DNA from: Brachionus manjavacas
Lineage: Eukaryota > Rotifera > Eurotatoria > Ploima > Brachionidae
Reading direction: 5' to 3'
Length of the DNA: 64,000 nucleotides
Assembly (NCBI GenBank): GCA_019054805.1
Contig: JAHQIY010000013.1
Location: 806,001-870,000 of the forward strand
A program made the position numbers and the translations under genes. Each line of letters begins with the position of its first letter. The first letter of the stretch is position 1. This document shows, in pieces, positions 28,601-43,600 of the stretch. The notes beneath the pieces are model-generated. The model saw nothing but the letters and a program-made list of their open reading frames with translations, was not told the DNA's origin and made no database searches.

Positions 28601-31600
28601 ACATTGTCAGCTTCACTTTTCAAAGCTTACACGAAAATCTGTAGTTCCAAATCCATATTTTTATTAAGAATTTAAATTTTGTATTGGAATTTTTGAATAA
28701 AAATTCTTTTTGAATTGAAAACGCCTTGATGCTCATGATCATGATCAAATTGATTAGAATCTTTATTAAAATGATGAAATGAGCTTTTTTAAATTAATTA
28801 AACACAATAAGTTAATAAATAAAAAAAATATTTTTTTTTCTAATTGACCTTTAATTGATTATAAAATGTTAATTTTGAAAATTTTAAGAAAATTTTAAAA
28901 TCCATCTCAAAGCACCCAAATCATTTCTTGAAGTAAAATAAAATCTAAATAAAAATTTTGAACTTTTATTTATAACTTTGATTGTATTGCAAAATTTCAA
29001 AACATTTATTTAGATATTTTTTTACTTCAGATAGAAACCCATTTAATTTTCTTCCTATTTAAAGATTAAACAAATCGTGTTTAATAATATTTAACAAATT
29101 GATAAAAAATTATTTTTTTACCAAAAACTAAAAATTTAGATATGAAATTTAAATTTTTCGAAGATTTTTTTTCAAAAGCTAAACAATTCTCATCCATTCT
29201 AAATTTTAAATAATTTTTTACCTATCTCACTTTTAAATTAAATAATTTTCTTTTTTTTATTAATTTTCCTATGATACTAAGATCTGATAAATAGCAAATA
29301 AAATTTTTCGGGCAAAAAAATTTCAAGTTAAGTTGAAGAGATCCGTTCCAACCTTTCAAGCTAAATTTTCTGAACAAAATTTCTGTTCTCATCTTGTTTA
29401 GAATTGAATTTAAAAAAAAATCAATTTGATAATCAATCCAATTTTTTAGTATCTAAAAACTTACATTTTTGATTAAAGAATTAAAACTCGAGCTTAGTTG
29501 TCTAGTTTGTGCTAGATTGTCATAGATACAAAACGTTAGAGATTGCTTTAGAAATGGGCCCTTCGTGACTAAGCCTATTGCGCATGCTGAATATTTTCGT
29601 GACCAAGTGCACTCGAAATCGGAATAAATCTGAAATATTGATCTCAAAACTAATCAATGGTGCTATCTTTTTGCTAATGAAAAATGATCGTTTATTCATG
29701 TGGTGATCGCTTCAATCAAAAAAAATCGATAAAATTCATGCATCGGCTATTCGGCGATAAAATAATCATTCACTTGAGCTCCACAGAAACGGCAGCGTTC
29801 TAACAACATTTTTCTCTTTATCTCTCAAGTCTGACTTTGTTATCTCATTGATGAGAAACTTTCTAATCTGTAAGCCCTCGATGCTCGGATCGTCTAACTT
29901 TTGCAGATAAGGCTTATTTGTTGCGCAAAAAATACAATTTCGCTAATTAGTCTTCATGCTGGGCTTTTGAAATTAAAGTGTGCCACAAGCACTATTTGTT
30001 GGATTCGTCATTGAATCGATAAAATCAATATTTGTTCTCAAGGCCATTAATTCGAACAAATAATTGCTTGCTGTGCAGGAAATTAAGAATGTAGAAACAA
30101 ATTTCCAAATCCGTTTACTAATAATTTTCACCACAGATCGAATGTTCAAATCGATTAGCTTTTAGACAAACATTCATTTGATTTATGATGCTGAATGGCC
30201 AAGTAGATGTTCAGTTCTAGATGCAGTTGTGTGACAGCTCACTTAATTGAGAAAATATGCACATTCTAATCAATTTTTAATTCTCATTTAGTATTCCTGT
30301 AAATTTGAATATTTGACTGACAGACAAACATTGATTGATACAAAATCCACATCCAACACAGCACTTAAATTCTGAAGAAGAGATGAATATTACTTAATTA
30401 TAGTACATCGTGGCCGCGCAACAACTAAATGTAATTATTATATTTTAACTCATTCTACTTTCATCTTATTTTTACTTAAAATTTTTATTTTTCTTTAATC
30501 TGAAGGAACCTTAGCTCGGCACAAATAAAGCAATTTTTAATAATTTTTTTTAATCGCTTGATTTTCCAAATCCATGTCCAAAACACAGCAGAACATTTAG
30601 GAATTAGTGGAAAATGTCTGGAATTGGAATGGAAAAATCAAAAGATTAAGATTATAGTAGTATCAATTTGTAATACAGCCCACGTATCACTTGATCATCT
30701 GTTTCTCAACTGATACGCAATGATAAGTAAGAATTAATATGTTTGTCACGTATCTCAGAAGAAAGACGCTTCTAGATGCTGATATAAACATTTGTATTTC
30801 AGCTCACATCTTGATCCGTGATTTTGACATGAACTCATGGGTATAAATAATGATTCCATTCTCAGTGCTCGAGAGATATATTTTAGTTATTACATAAGCT
30901 ATACAAATTGTTATAGCTCAACAATTATTTAATAAACTATTTAAAAGTATACTTGTTTTTATTATTCGTTAATTCGCCTTACATGTTGGTAACAGCGACA
31001 AGTAATAATGCCCACAATTAGTTTCTTTTCATTACCCATATTCATGGAATATTTGTTCACATGCTAAAAGCTCAAAACCACTTGAAGACCGATTTTCACT
31101 ATCTTGAGGAAAGTGGAACATTACTTAATGGTTCAGAGCTAGAACAACCCCGTTAGTTGAAGAAAACAGCGTCTTTAAAGGTCTCTAAAAGACCCAAAGA
31201 GCGGTACTTGTAGCAAAGAAAAAAGAACAGATAAGTTACTGCAATTTAAAAATTCTTAAGAACCAAATTAACAAATTTTTAACTCCTTTTAATTTATAGT
31301 ATTCCATAGCATCGCCAAAAAGGCGCTTAGCCATTTATGGCTTTTTTTTCTTATTCACTCCTTGTGGAACATAGAACCATCATTTAGTGATTGCCATTCC
31401 GATGAGCTCTTGCGTGATTGCTGACGTCCATGTTAATACTGGTTATGGAAGGGTTATTATTGGTATCCGTGTTTCTTTCATTCTAATTACATGCCCAAGC
31501 CATCACAGTCTTTTATTCTTAATTCACACATCCCAGCTGTTTCTTTCAAGCATCAATGTTGCTTTTGCTACAATTTTGTACAGTTTAAGTTTTGTTTCCT

Positions 31601-34600
31601 TGCTGTAGCTGGTTGATTTTCATGCAGGTCGCGGAGTTAAGCAAAGACACTCTTTACTTTAGCATGTCTATGCTTAATGTCTCTGTGTGTCGCAACGTCA
31701 AGCATGCTTCCTTCCTTCATTTTCCAAGTCATCCGATATAATTACACTAAGATCCCTCTACAACAAATGTTAAAATAAATAACCAAATTTTTAATTTCAT
31801 CAACAATATAATCTAAAAAAAATTCAGTTTTTTTTAAACAAGTTTTAAAAATTGAATAAACTATCAAAATTCTTTATTTCCTTTCTATTTGTTTGCTTAT
31901 TAAATTATTTTTAATAAAAAGTAATTTCCCTAGCGTGTGCCACTCACTGTGCCATAAACTATTGTTATTAACAGGTGTTCACAAATGTTTGTCCGTAATT
32001 TTAATTGAGAAAAAAAACAATGGTTAAATTAGGAGTTAAATTTATTTTCTAAAATCTAAATCTAACAAAGAATCTTAAATTTTGTTGCCTTCTTAATTGT
32101 AAAAAATTATTTTTATCTTTATCCGACGGTTTATAAAACAGAGGATTTATTAAATACCTCATTAGTTTAATTTAAAAAAATAAAATTTTTCTAATGGAAT
32201 AAAAGAAGATTTTTTTTCTGATTGAAATGAGAAGAATTAATTATTTCCTCTTAATTTAAATTAAACATATATAACCGGTCGTCTTTTTTTCTATTAAAAT
32301 ACTTCAAAATAATAATTTTAGATTTTTTCTGCTGATAACTTTAATTTGCAGCCATCTGAAAATTATGTTCTATGGCTTATTTTGAATCAAACTATCAGAG
32401 AGTATATAATAATCAATAATTATTTTCAGAGAATTTCTTGTTTTAGGCACAAGTCGGTCATATTTTTTTCTCAATTAAAATTTCCTACAAACATTTTTGG
32501 GCTATTAATTTAAAAAAGATACAGAAATATATTATTTCTTCTAATCAAAAGTAATTTCCGAATAGAAAAGAAAAAAGTTTCTAATATTATATTTCCTCTA
32601 GTAAAATCAATAGGTTTCTTTTATTCGAAAATTTTTTACTCCAAAAAAGTCCCTCAGTTAAAACAAATTTATCGTTTTTTTCCCTATTCTACTAGATTTA
32701 CATGATTTATGATTCATGAATTTTCTTTTAAACGAGACACTTATTTCTTAAAAAAACAACTCCAACAAAAGGTATTTTTTAATACTAGCAAATGTATTCT
32801 TTAGTATGGCTACTTTTGTTTGAGGAAATGCGATTAATTTTTGCTTAAAAAGTGTCTTATTTAAAGAACATTCATTAATCATTATTTTTTTGTTTCTAAT
32901 AGAAGAAAGCTTTTAAAGACTGCACTTTTTTTGTTAAAGGAAATAAAGTAATATGTTAACAAATTTGTATTTTTTATTTTAATTGAAAAAATTTAAAAAA
33001 ATTTAACTTATATTATTTTAATTATTACTAAAGCGCAATTGCTTGAAGAAACCGAGTAATGCTTTTCTTAAGGAAAAAACCTTTATATAATGAATTTAAA
33101 AAAAAATGACATTCATTGATTAACACCTTGATAATAAAAAATAGTAAATAAATACTTGACAATTACTTATTATTGATTATCTAAAAATTTTAATTGATAA
33201 AAATGAATGAAAAGCAAGTTTGCTATAAAAGAAAATGTATCTCTCTTGAAGTCAAGATAGAAATAATAAAAATATAAATAGCAACAAACAATCCAGTAGA
33301 GCAAGACAGTGATACATAAATTGAAGAAATAAAAGAAGCAATCGTTAGAATAAATGAACTGAAACAATTTTTTTTTAACAAAAAAGATGACCATTCTAAT
33401 GTAATTAATTTATTATTTAAAATTGAAAATTTTATAATTGAAAGTAGCTTTACCAAACAACCATCTTTTACTGATTTTTTTCAAAAAAATTTAATAAAGA
33501 TAATAATCTGAATATTTTGGCCTAGTGGAATTTGGTACCAAATAAAAAAAATCTTTTAATTTTTTTAAAGCTCAACAAAAAATTCTGATACGAATCTGCA
33601 AATTTACATTTTGCAGTGGTCTTGCACATAACTAAATTTCCTTAATTTATTCTTATTATAAATAAATAAATCAAATAAAAACACGGTAAAGCGGCAAAAT
33701 AAAAAGTATTTTTAGTAGCAGACTTTTGAGTTACTTCAGTTCCTAGATCAACATCATTTTCATCTAAAAATACTTTAAATTTTAATGTTTTAATTTTGCA
33801 TGCTTAAAATACGCGTAAAATACATTAAAAAAACATAAATAATATTTTCTAGAACAAAGATACTGATGTAAGTGTCAATTATTTTTTTTTAGTACAATTA
33901 AATTAAAAAATTTCAAATATGATTGAGTTAGTAACTATTTTATTTCTTTGATAGCTAATTTGATCTAATTGAAATAAATATATATCTAAAAAAACTTTTT
34001 ATTTCAAAAATTAATTTAAGACCTTCTAAAGCTGATTCCGACAAGATGAGTTTATTGGTGTTATACAAAAAGGAAATTATTGAGCTAGACAATATTCACT
34101 ATTCAAAAAAATGTCTTTTATCGAAGAAATTCCAAACAACTAATGTGATTGCAGTCTGTTCTCGGCTAAGTAAGTTTTTATTCACCTAACAATCCTCTAG
34201 AACTTTTACAAAATTTTTTTTAAGAACTTTGTCATATTAAAGAATTAGCAATGAACATTCCACTAGAAAGATAGCGTCGTCCAGGTTGCCTTAAAGCTAC
34301 AACCAATTCCTTAACTCGCCAGCTAAATGAATCTCAAAATGTAAATGATTTGGCTATCAGCGTATATGAAGAATCAGATTCGGACGATCCGCCTGTACAA
34401 AAGCCAATATCAAAAATAATTCGTCTTGAAGAGACCCCAATAGGTACTCCACAGCCCAAGTTAAAAAAAATCGCGGTAGACCAGTTGGATCAAAAAAAAA
34501 AAAAAGTAAAATGAATATTATTTTTGTCTATGTTTAATTATTTTTGTTCTAATTTGATATAAATTGTATTTCTCTTTTTATTTATGTACCTTTTTTATTA

Positions 34601-37600
34601 TAATAGAAAAAAAAAAATACATTTGTTCCTTAGTTCAGTAATTTTGTTTTTTATTTCAAGATTAATAACATAATTAATAATTACATGCCCTTAAAAAATT
34701 TTAATAATTTAGGTCTTTGATGTCAATAATTTTATTTTATTTAAAAAAAGAGTGAAAAAAACAATGCATCAAATATTTACAATTAAAAGGACCGGGCTGT
34801 TAAAATGACTGCTTTTCATTTTAAATACAAAATTTTAAGAAAATTTTTTCCAAGTTTACTTTGGATAAATCTCATCTCAAAAAAGACTAAGCCTAAAGAT
34901 TTTTGCTTTTTGGCTTCTTGAACCCCACAAAAAGTGAATTATTTGTCTAAAATGTGAAAAAATTAAATAAATTTTTTTCCTCTTCTTCCTTTTTTATTTA
35001 ATTATCATAAATTCAAATCAACAATAATCAATTTTTTCTCCACTTTAATTCAACTATCTGAGCATAAAAAAAGGCTCAGTAGTTCATGAAAAAAACACCA
35101 CTTATTAACACCACCTCCGTTATATTAAATAAAATTTAAAAAATTTGATCACTTGAAGAGACCCCAATAGGAACTAAACTTAAGTTCTAAAAATATTTAA
35201 AAAATTTACAGGGAATCATTTTATTTAAAATAACCAAAAATCATTTGAAATGGGCGGTCAAAATAGAAAAAAATAAATTAAAAATTTTAATGAAGTGGCT
35301 TAGTGAAAAATTAATGAATTTTTAAAAATATGGCATAATTATATTTTGGATTTCTGGAGCGTCCCACACGAGTCTCATATTACGAGACTTATTGATTTTA
35401 AAATTTTGATGAATACAAGGCACCAGAATTAATTAAGAACCTTTGAATAATTACTGTTGTGATCAGAAAGTCGTACTAATAATCTGTTTAGGGTTCAATT
35501 TTGGAAATAAAGGCTAGATGAATTGAAACCAGTTGTATAAAGCAATTAGCTAAAGTCATCATTAAATCAGAATATTTTGGGCACCGACGACAAATAAATT
35601 ACGGTGTGTCGATCAAATTTAGATTCTAAATTCTCAACTGAATATTACGATCTTAGAGAAAAAAATTAATTGTTTTTTTTTTTATTATAATTAGATTTAT
35701 TAGACACTTGCAATTTGAAAATTAAAAAATAAAAATGATTGATTGAAATTTTTAAAATAGAGTGCTTTTGGGTTCTCCAGACGTCTCATACAATTTACCT
35801 TGGCTATTCATGCAATTTAATCTTTCGTGAGAACGTGAAACTAATGTCAATAGCTTCCTGATAAACAAACATAAATTTCAATAGAAGACCATTCTTTTCT
35901 GAAAAAGAAATTATTCACACTGTCTGAACTAGTTTATTAATTATTAATTAATTTTTAATTTTGTTAAAAACACAGGGCTGCAATAATCGATCATCAGAAA
36001 ATCAAAACGGTAAAATCTAGAAACGAAGACGTGGAAAACCAAGAAAAAAAATGAAAAAATGGTAAATTGTGGTTAAAAATCTTTTATTACAAACGAAAAC
36101 AAAACATTCAAATTTATTTTATTTTAAATTATTACAAAATTTTACCAATTTTAACTTTAAAAATATTCACTTATGCGAAATAATTTAAAAAGAAAAAAAA
36201 AACTTGATTTTGGTAATTTTTTTAATTCATTTAAAATAACAATATTGTTCAGAAATCAAAATAAAACTTGAGTTAGGCCAGACACATTTTTGGGAGAAGA
36301 TTAAAAAAAAAAAAATTTTAATAAAAAAAACGCATAACTTTTAACCTGTGAATGTTAATCAATTTTTTCCCTTTATTAATAAATGTGTACTTAAGATTTT
36401 CAATTTAATTTTAGTGATCTTGAATTTGAATAAAAGGTAAAATCTAAAAGATTAAAATAAAAATAAAAAATATCTTGAAACTTTCAAGAGTCATAAACTA
36501 GAATGTTACATTACATTCTAAATGAAAAATAAGAACATTTTATTAATATTATTGACTTAATTTTTTCATGTATTTTTTTTATGGTTTTATCTTAATATCT
36601 AAAAAATTCCAGTGTGAAAACAGCTAGCTTAATCTAACAAAAAAGACAAAGACATAAATTCAATTGGCAAAACTCTAATTAAACACGGAACACCTTTCAT
36701 TACTTGCATTTTTTTTAAATTGTTTAATTTTTTCAAACATTTTGATTTTTTTAAAGTATAACAGTCTTTCATTCAAATTCAATAATTAAAAAAAAAATAT
36801 TTTATTTTTCTCTATTTATAATTTTAAGATTAAATTTTTAAAATTCTTTGAGTGATATTACCATGAGATGAAGAAGTTTTAACTCAGTTCAAATAAAGAA
36901 AATCAAATTATTTTTTATTAAACAATAAATCTGTTAGATATTACATTTTTCAAGAGACATCAAAAGTAAAAAAAAATTTAAGATATTTTCAATCTAAATC
37001 GAAATAATATTTGGTATTTTTTATTTAAATTTTCAAATCAGTTTAATTATGAATTTACTTGGAATTTGAATTTTAAAATTTTATGCTTCACCTTCTGAAA
37101 GTTAATCACTGAATGAATAAATAATTAATTATCTAAAGCTTGTGAATTGAGACTTTAAATTAAACTGTTGAAAGGCTCGATGTCTGACTATTAAGACTTC
37201 TGTCTGATAAAATTGCTAAGTCTTGATAAGGCCAAGAATTTACAAAACCGTCGAGTATGATCAAAATTGCAGACAAATATCAAGCCCCTAGTTTGTTAGT
37301 TGTATCGATTTATTGGAGTATTCATGCTCGAGGGAATATCGATTTGTATTTCTGAATCAGTTTTAATTAAAAACGAAGCAGATAAGTAGTTAATAAAAAA
37401 AAGATTTATTTTAAAGGGAGATTCAAATATTGGTTTGATGAAGCCTTTATATTTCTTGATACATTCGGCGACACAAAAGTATTCTAATATTGATTTTAAA
37501 TTGTAACTAAAAGAACTGAGAAATGTGAGCACTCATTACCCACACTTTAAGCACTTATTTACTTGATGATCAACTCGTGTTTATATCATATATATGTTAC

Positions 37601-40600
37601 CGTAAATTTCTAAAACACGTAAATTTAAAAACTTACTGGTCTAGCAGTAAAAATGTTAAACATGAAAAAATGAATAAATTTTAGATATTTACTGATATTT
37701 CTTTTGTATAAGTAACTTATATTTTCTGAAACGAAACTTATATTTTCAAAATAAAAAATAAGAAATATTTTACTCTTTGAGTAATTTACTGGAATCGTTT
37801 TAGTTAATTACTGAAATAGTGTAATCAAAAATTTATTTGTTTTTGCAGCTTGAATTCCCTCCATGACATCTTGAGTTATACAAATGGGATTTTTTGCAAC
37901 CACATCGATTTGTCATACAGTGCAGTTGCATTTGACCATGCCTTGAACATCAAGCATGTTTCTGGAAAATATTTCTTACTTCCTGTCATCATTTTTTGTG
38001 CTCGTTTTTGTTGATTATCACTTACATTATTTCTTATAACCAACAAAGAATTGGCTTTATGGATAATATCATAAATAGGAAGATCTTCGTTTGATGATAA
38101 TTCTTCAAATTTTAGTATATTACTGAAACTAAAAAAATGTTTTACATAATTACTAACTGAAAAGTAAATTTAAAAACAAAACATAATTTTATTCCTATTT
38201 GTTTTACATTTTTACTGGTAGAACAGTAAATTTACAAATTAACGTGCTATATAAATTTACTGTTACATATACAAAGAATTTGCGACTCTGTTATTAATTA
38301 ACACGCCTCACAGCACTTCTAGAATCAAAATGGAATTCTATTCATCATCTCTAACGAAATACAGATGTCAATGCAATACATAAGAACCGAAAGACAATCT
38401 TTTAAAAGATATTATACTATTATTAATATTATTATTTATTGATTTAAGCCTCATAGGCAAAATAAAAATTAAAAAAAAAAAAAAGAAAAAAAGTTTTTCC
38501 TTCGAATTCTACAAAATTTGAAAATAAAAATTCACAAATTCACAAATTAGAAAAAATTTAAAACATTTTTTTAGAATTTAAGGTCACTTGTAAACATAAT
38601 ACCCAGATCTCGTCCTTTAGTGGTTTTAGTAAGACAACGTCCATTCATTTTATAATCTGTATATTTGTTACCTGCTGCCAAATGCATTACAACACATTTT
38701 TCTATATTTAAACCTAATTGCCAAGTGTCGGACCACTCTTGCAGTTCGTCAAAATCTTGTTGAGATTTCTTATATTGTCTTCACAGTTTACATGATTTAT
38801 AAGCTTAGTGTCATCAGCTTTGAGTTTGCAAATTGATTTACAAGCTTCTGGGAGATCATTTATGTAAATTATAAAGAGAAGCAGCTCAAGAACAGAACCT
38901 TGTAGTACCCCGCTTGTTACTGGTTTCCACTCAGACATAACATCTCCGATAACGACGCGCTGTTTTCGATAAGCTAGAAAACAACGAATCCATTTGATGA
39001 TTGGGACTGGGAAGCCGTATGCGTTTAGTTTGATTAACAGCACTTCGTGTGACACCTTGTCAAACTCTTTGGCAAAATCTAAATAAATAACATCAGATGG
39101 TTGCTTTTTGTACATATAAAAAGTGAGAAAATAAACAGTCTCTAGCAAATTAGTAACGCAAGCTTTGTTTGGTAGAAATCCATGTTGTTTGCCATGTTCA
39201 CTCGGGGAGACTGATTTTCAAATAATGGATCAGGTTCAGCTCGCTTCGGAAAAGATTTATTGTTTACTAAAAAAGTCGAGGGTGAATTATTAAATACTGA
39301 ATGGAAGAAGTCACTCAATTCAGTGCATATCTCAGCTTTGTCAGTGGTAAGATGTCCAAATTTGTTTTGAATCATTGAAATTGACTCTCGATTTCCATGT
39401 CTACGATTAATGTATGAGTATAATCGTTTTGGATTATGTTTCGAGTCCTTTGCCAGATTGAGCTCAAAATCAATAATGATACAAAAATTGACAATAAAAA
39501 TAAGCAATTCACAAATTAGAAAAAATTTAAAATCATTTATAATTTAAGTTATCCAAAGAAAAAAATTTTTTATGTAAAGAAATCTACTTTTAATAAGTCG
39601 CAGCAATAATGTGCTCAATATTCAAATTGGACGTCCTCGATTTCTGTGTCATCTTGCTATTTTCTAATTGTTTAATAAAAAATATATTGTGCTTTAAATA
39701 GATTTGTTTAATTTTTTCCACCTTTAGGGCCTCTAGCAAGGGTTCAGTTCTCGCATACTTTTTGACACCAAAAACTCTTTTAAGTAGCAGATTTTGCCGA
39801 ATTTCAAATTCTCTAAGTTTTTGTCACTAATTAGAATAAGATCTAGGTGATACCTAAAAATCGATTGACAGAACTGTTTGTATAAAAATGCAACTACCGT
39901 AATTCCGTGTTGGGGAACGCGTGCATTAATACCCAAAGTCATATGTGAAGTGCATGCACAGACATTAACCCCTTCCATGTTAAAAAAATACTATTAAAGG
40001 TTCGACGCACTACATGTGCAACTTTGGGTATAAATGTGTGATACTAATAAAAAAACCAAGTTTAAATGTCGAGTTAATAATCAAAAAATCTTTTTAAGAG
40101 CATCATTTTTATTTGAAATTTTCTGAAATATTAAAAAAATAATTTTTTATATTTCAACTTTTAGTGCGACCATTCAAACAAAATTATGAAAATGTTTTTT
40201 AATATTAAAAATTATTTTTTTTATGCTTTTCTAGTTATAGATGCAGCTTTTTTAAAATAATATAAAAATTAAAATATTAAAATAATATGACAAAGTCTTG
40301 AATTAATTATACGAGCGGCGTTTAAAGACAAAATTAAAATGAAAAAAAAATACTATTTGAAAATCTTATTTTGATGATTTATTTTTTGAGCCCTTTTTCC
40401 TACCAAGAGGCTTTCGAACACTCCCATCTTTGTTTAAAACTACAACTGGAGTAATATCAACTCTATTCAAGTTTAAACTTTGAAGAGGTCGACGCATAAC
40501 TTCCTCATTCTGGTTTGAAATTGTAATGTTTGAACAATTTGTTCCTTTTTGTACTGGATTATTATTTTCATCATTGAACAATGGTGAAAAAAGAAAAAAA

Positions 40601-43600
40601 ATATCGTATGATTTTTTAAATCTTTAAAAAAAAAGCTGCATCTATAACTAGAAAAGCATAAAAAAAATAATTTTTAATATTAAAAAACATTTTCATAATT
40701 TTGTTTGAATGGTCGCACTAAAAGTTGAAATATAAAAAATTATTTTTTTAATATTTCAGAAAATTTCAAATAAAAATGATGCTCTTAAAAAGATTTTTTG
40801 ATTATTAACTCGACATTTAAACTTGGTTTTTTTATTAGTATCACACATTTATACCCAAAGTTGCACATGTAGTGCGTCGAACCTTTAATAGTATTTTTTT
40901 AACATGGAAGGGGTTAATGTCTGTGCATGCACTTCACATATGACTTTGGGTATTAATGCACGCGTTCCCCAACACGGAATTACGGTAAGTCAGGACTTGC
41001 TGATTTCGTCTTCGAACCGATCCTTAAAGAGAGTAAAAACTCTTTTAAAATTTTTCCATTTTTCTTCTACGAAGTTATTAATATGTTCAATATCATCAAT
41101 GGGCAAGTCCAAGAACTCTACACTACTTTTATAGGATACTATCATTATATCCATTTTTGCAATAATTTATTTTACAACTATCCCATGCATTGACAATGAG
41201 CTTAAATTTTATACTGAAAATTCTTTTACGTTCTTTTGTGTCCTTTCCTTATTAAGAATAAGTATTTATTTTAAGGACACAAAAAGACAAAATATTATGT
41301 ACACTAAGAAAAGGATGCAAAAGGACACGAAAGAATATTTAGCTATAAAAACACGCTATATGTCAATAGCTCAACAATCCTTGCTACTCTTCCAATAACA
41401 AATGAAATGAAATAATTGAAAAATTGTTAATTTAAAAGAAATTAAAGAAAAAATTCAATTTAAAAAACTGAAATTTTTTCATCTTCATTATCTTGAGCAA
41501 AAAAATTATTTAGAATATCTCATTTGGCTTTTTAATTAATTATTCCTTTTCACATCACCATATTGGTGGCAAATGAAATAAATAATAACCCAAGAATTGG
41601 TACTTATCTGAGAAGATAAAACACATTGCAAGAATAAGATTTTTTTGAGAATTCTTTAAAGACTCTTAGACTTTTCAAATTTTTTTTAAGATTGAATTTT
41701 TTAAGATTTTTTAAGATCTTTTTCATCAATTTGTTAAGAAAATTTTAGTTCTCAATATTCAAGATATTTATAAGTAAACTACTTAAATAGTAGTAGTAGT
41801 AGAACATACTGTAACTGGAGTTAACTCAAGCAAAATTCTATTAAGCCATAGCACTCGCTTCGGAATTAACTGCCATCTTTTTGAAACTATTCACATTTAG
41901 AGCAGTAACAACCGGTTCAGAACCTTGACATACACTTGTTCCATTATTTAGTTTGACAATCTTATAGTCATTATAACTTATAAAATTGTATTTAGTCGAA
42001 TCGGATCCTTATTGTTTGTAAATCTGACCATTCCATCTTGTTAAGTCTCTCTTTATATACTAAATTTTGAAACTCAGGATTCAGTTTTGTTTCTCTCCTC
42101 TAAATTTTCTGCAACTCTTCATTACTAATTATTTTGTTTCAAAAGGAACCACTTTGAATTTTTCTGTGTTAAACTTAGTTGACATTTAATTGATCATGTA
42201 GACAAATTGTCAATATTTTTTAAGAATCATCTATGCTTCTGATCACAGAGATGATTTTTGCGTCATCTGCGTGGGCTTTGCAATTGTTTTTAATCAGCTC
42301 TTATGTGTCATTGATAAAAATAGCCAAAGCAAAGGGCAAAGTACTTATCCATCGGAATCGGACTTAACAAGGAAACACTCTGTGAGCGGTCTTTTAAAAA
42401 TAAATTTGCAAATCTAGTTATTACAGTGGTTCTACAAAAGTCTAGAATTTGTAAAATTACGCCATTTTACGCAATTTTACGCAAGTTTCGGTCGGCTTAC
42501 GTAATCTTACGTAAATATTAGTCGGTAAATTTAATTATTTTACGTAAGCTTATAATAAAATAGTAAAATTTGGTAAAATTGTTCTTAAATGGTTACAGCC
42601 AAAAAATGAGGATTTTGGCAAGAAAAATTTAAAATTGGTTTCTTATCCAAAATATTTTTAATAAATTTTAAAATGAAAAATTTTTGAAAATTTCAACATT
42701 CCTTGTCATTTCTTACTTGATTTTTCGTAAGATTACATTTGGTAAAATTTGGTAAATTGGGTATCTGGCGCTTCATTAATAAGATTATTATGTAGTAAAT
42801 GATTTAACATTATTTATACACGTAAGAAAGACAAATCTCAAATTATTTTAGAAAAATGACAAAAAATAATTGTTGGTAAACTTGGTTTATGGTTTTGCTT
42901 GGAGTTGTGCATACAATTTTGTCAAATAAAAATTTTACTGTCAATCAAATCTTAATAAATAAATAAAATCTTAATTTTTTTAATAAATATTCAATTTGCT
43001 TTTTAGGCACATGAATTCCTGAAAGTATGCTGGTTATCAATTGGTAGCCGTAGGTGGCTGACAGATAAATAAATAGATTTTTTTTAAATATTATTTATTT
43101 AATAAATTGGTAAAAAAACAAGCCATCAAACTTGCTTGATCTTCGTGACAACGTATACGAATCGCATGTTTCGCGTCTCCTGTGCACGCGGATCAAAGCT
43201 TACTTATTTTAGTGAGATGTAGGTAATGTAATGCAATGTTGGATTCACTACATTACAAATTCCGATTAGATTTTCCGCATTTCAATGATAACTTATATAA
43301 CAAGTTTTTTTATCTATTTAACTTTTTTGAAATTTTGAAATTTTGAAATTAGGTTGCTTCATTAAAAATCAATACTTAAGCATGTTAAAATTTGAAATAT
43401 AATTACTCAATTATTTTTGAAAATGTAAATTTGCTATACTTTATTTTCTCCAGTCCGGCTTTATTTAAGGTGACACTGGCTAAGTCTAAGAGAAACCAAA
43501 AATAATAAGAATAATCCGATATTGCACATTATTGTTGAAAAAATGTTTATAATTTATTTAAAAAATTTTAGTCAAAATTATTCTAAATTTTATTCTGAAG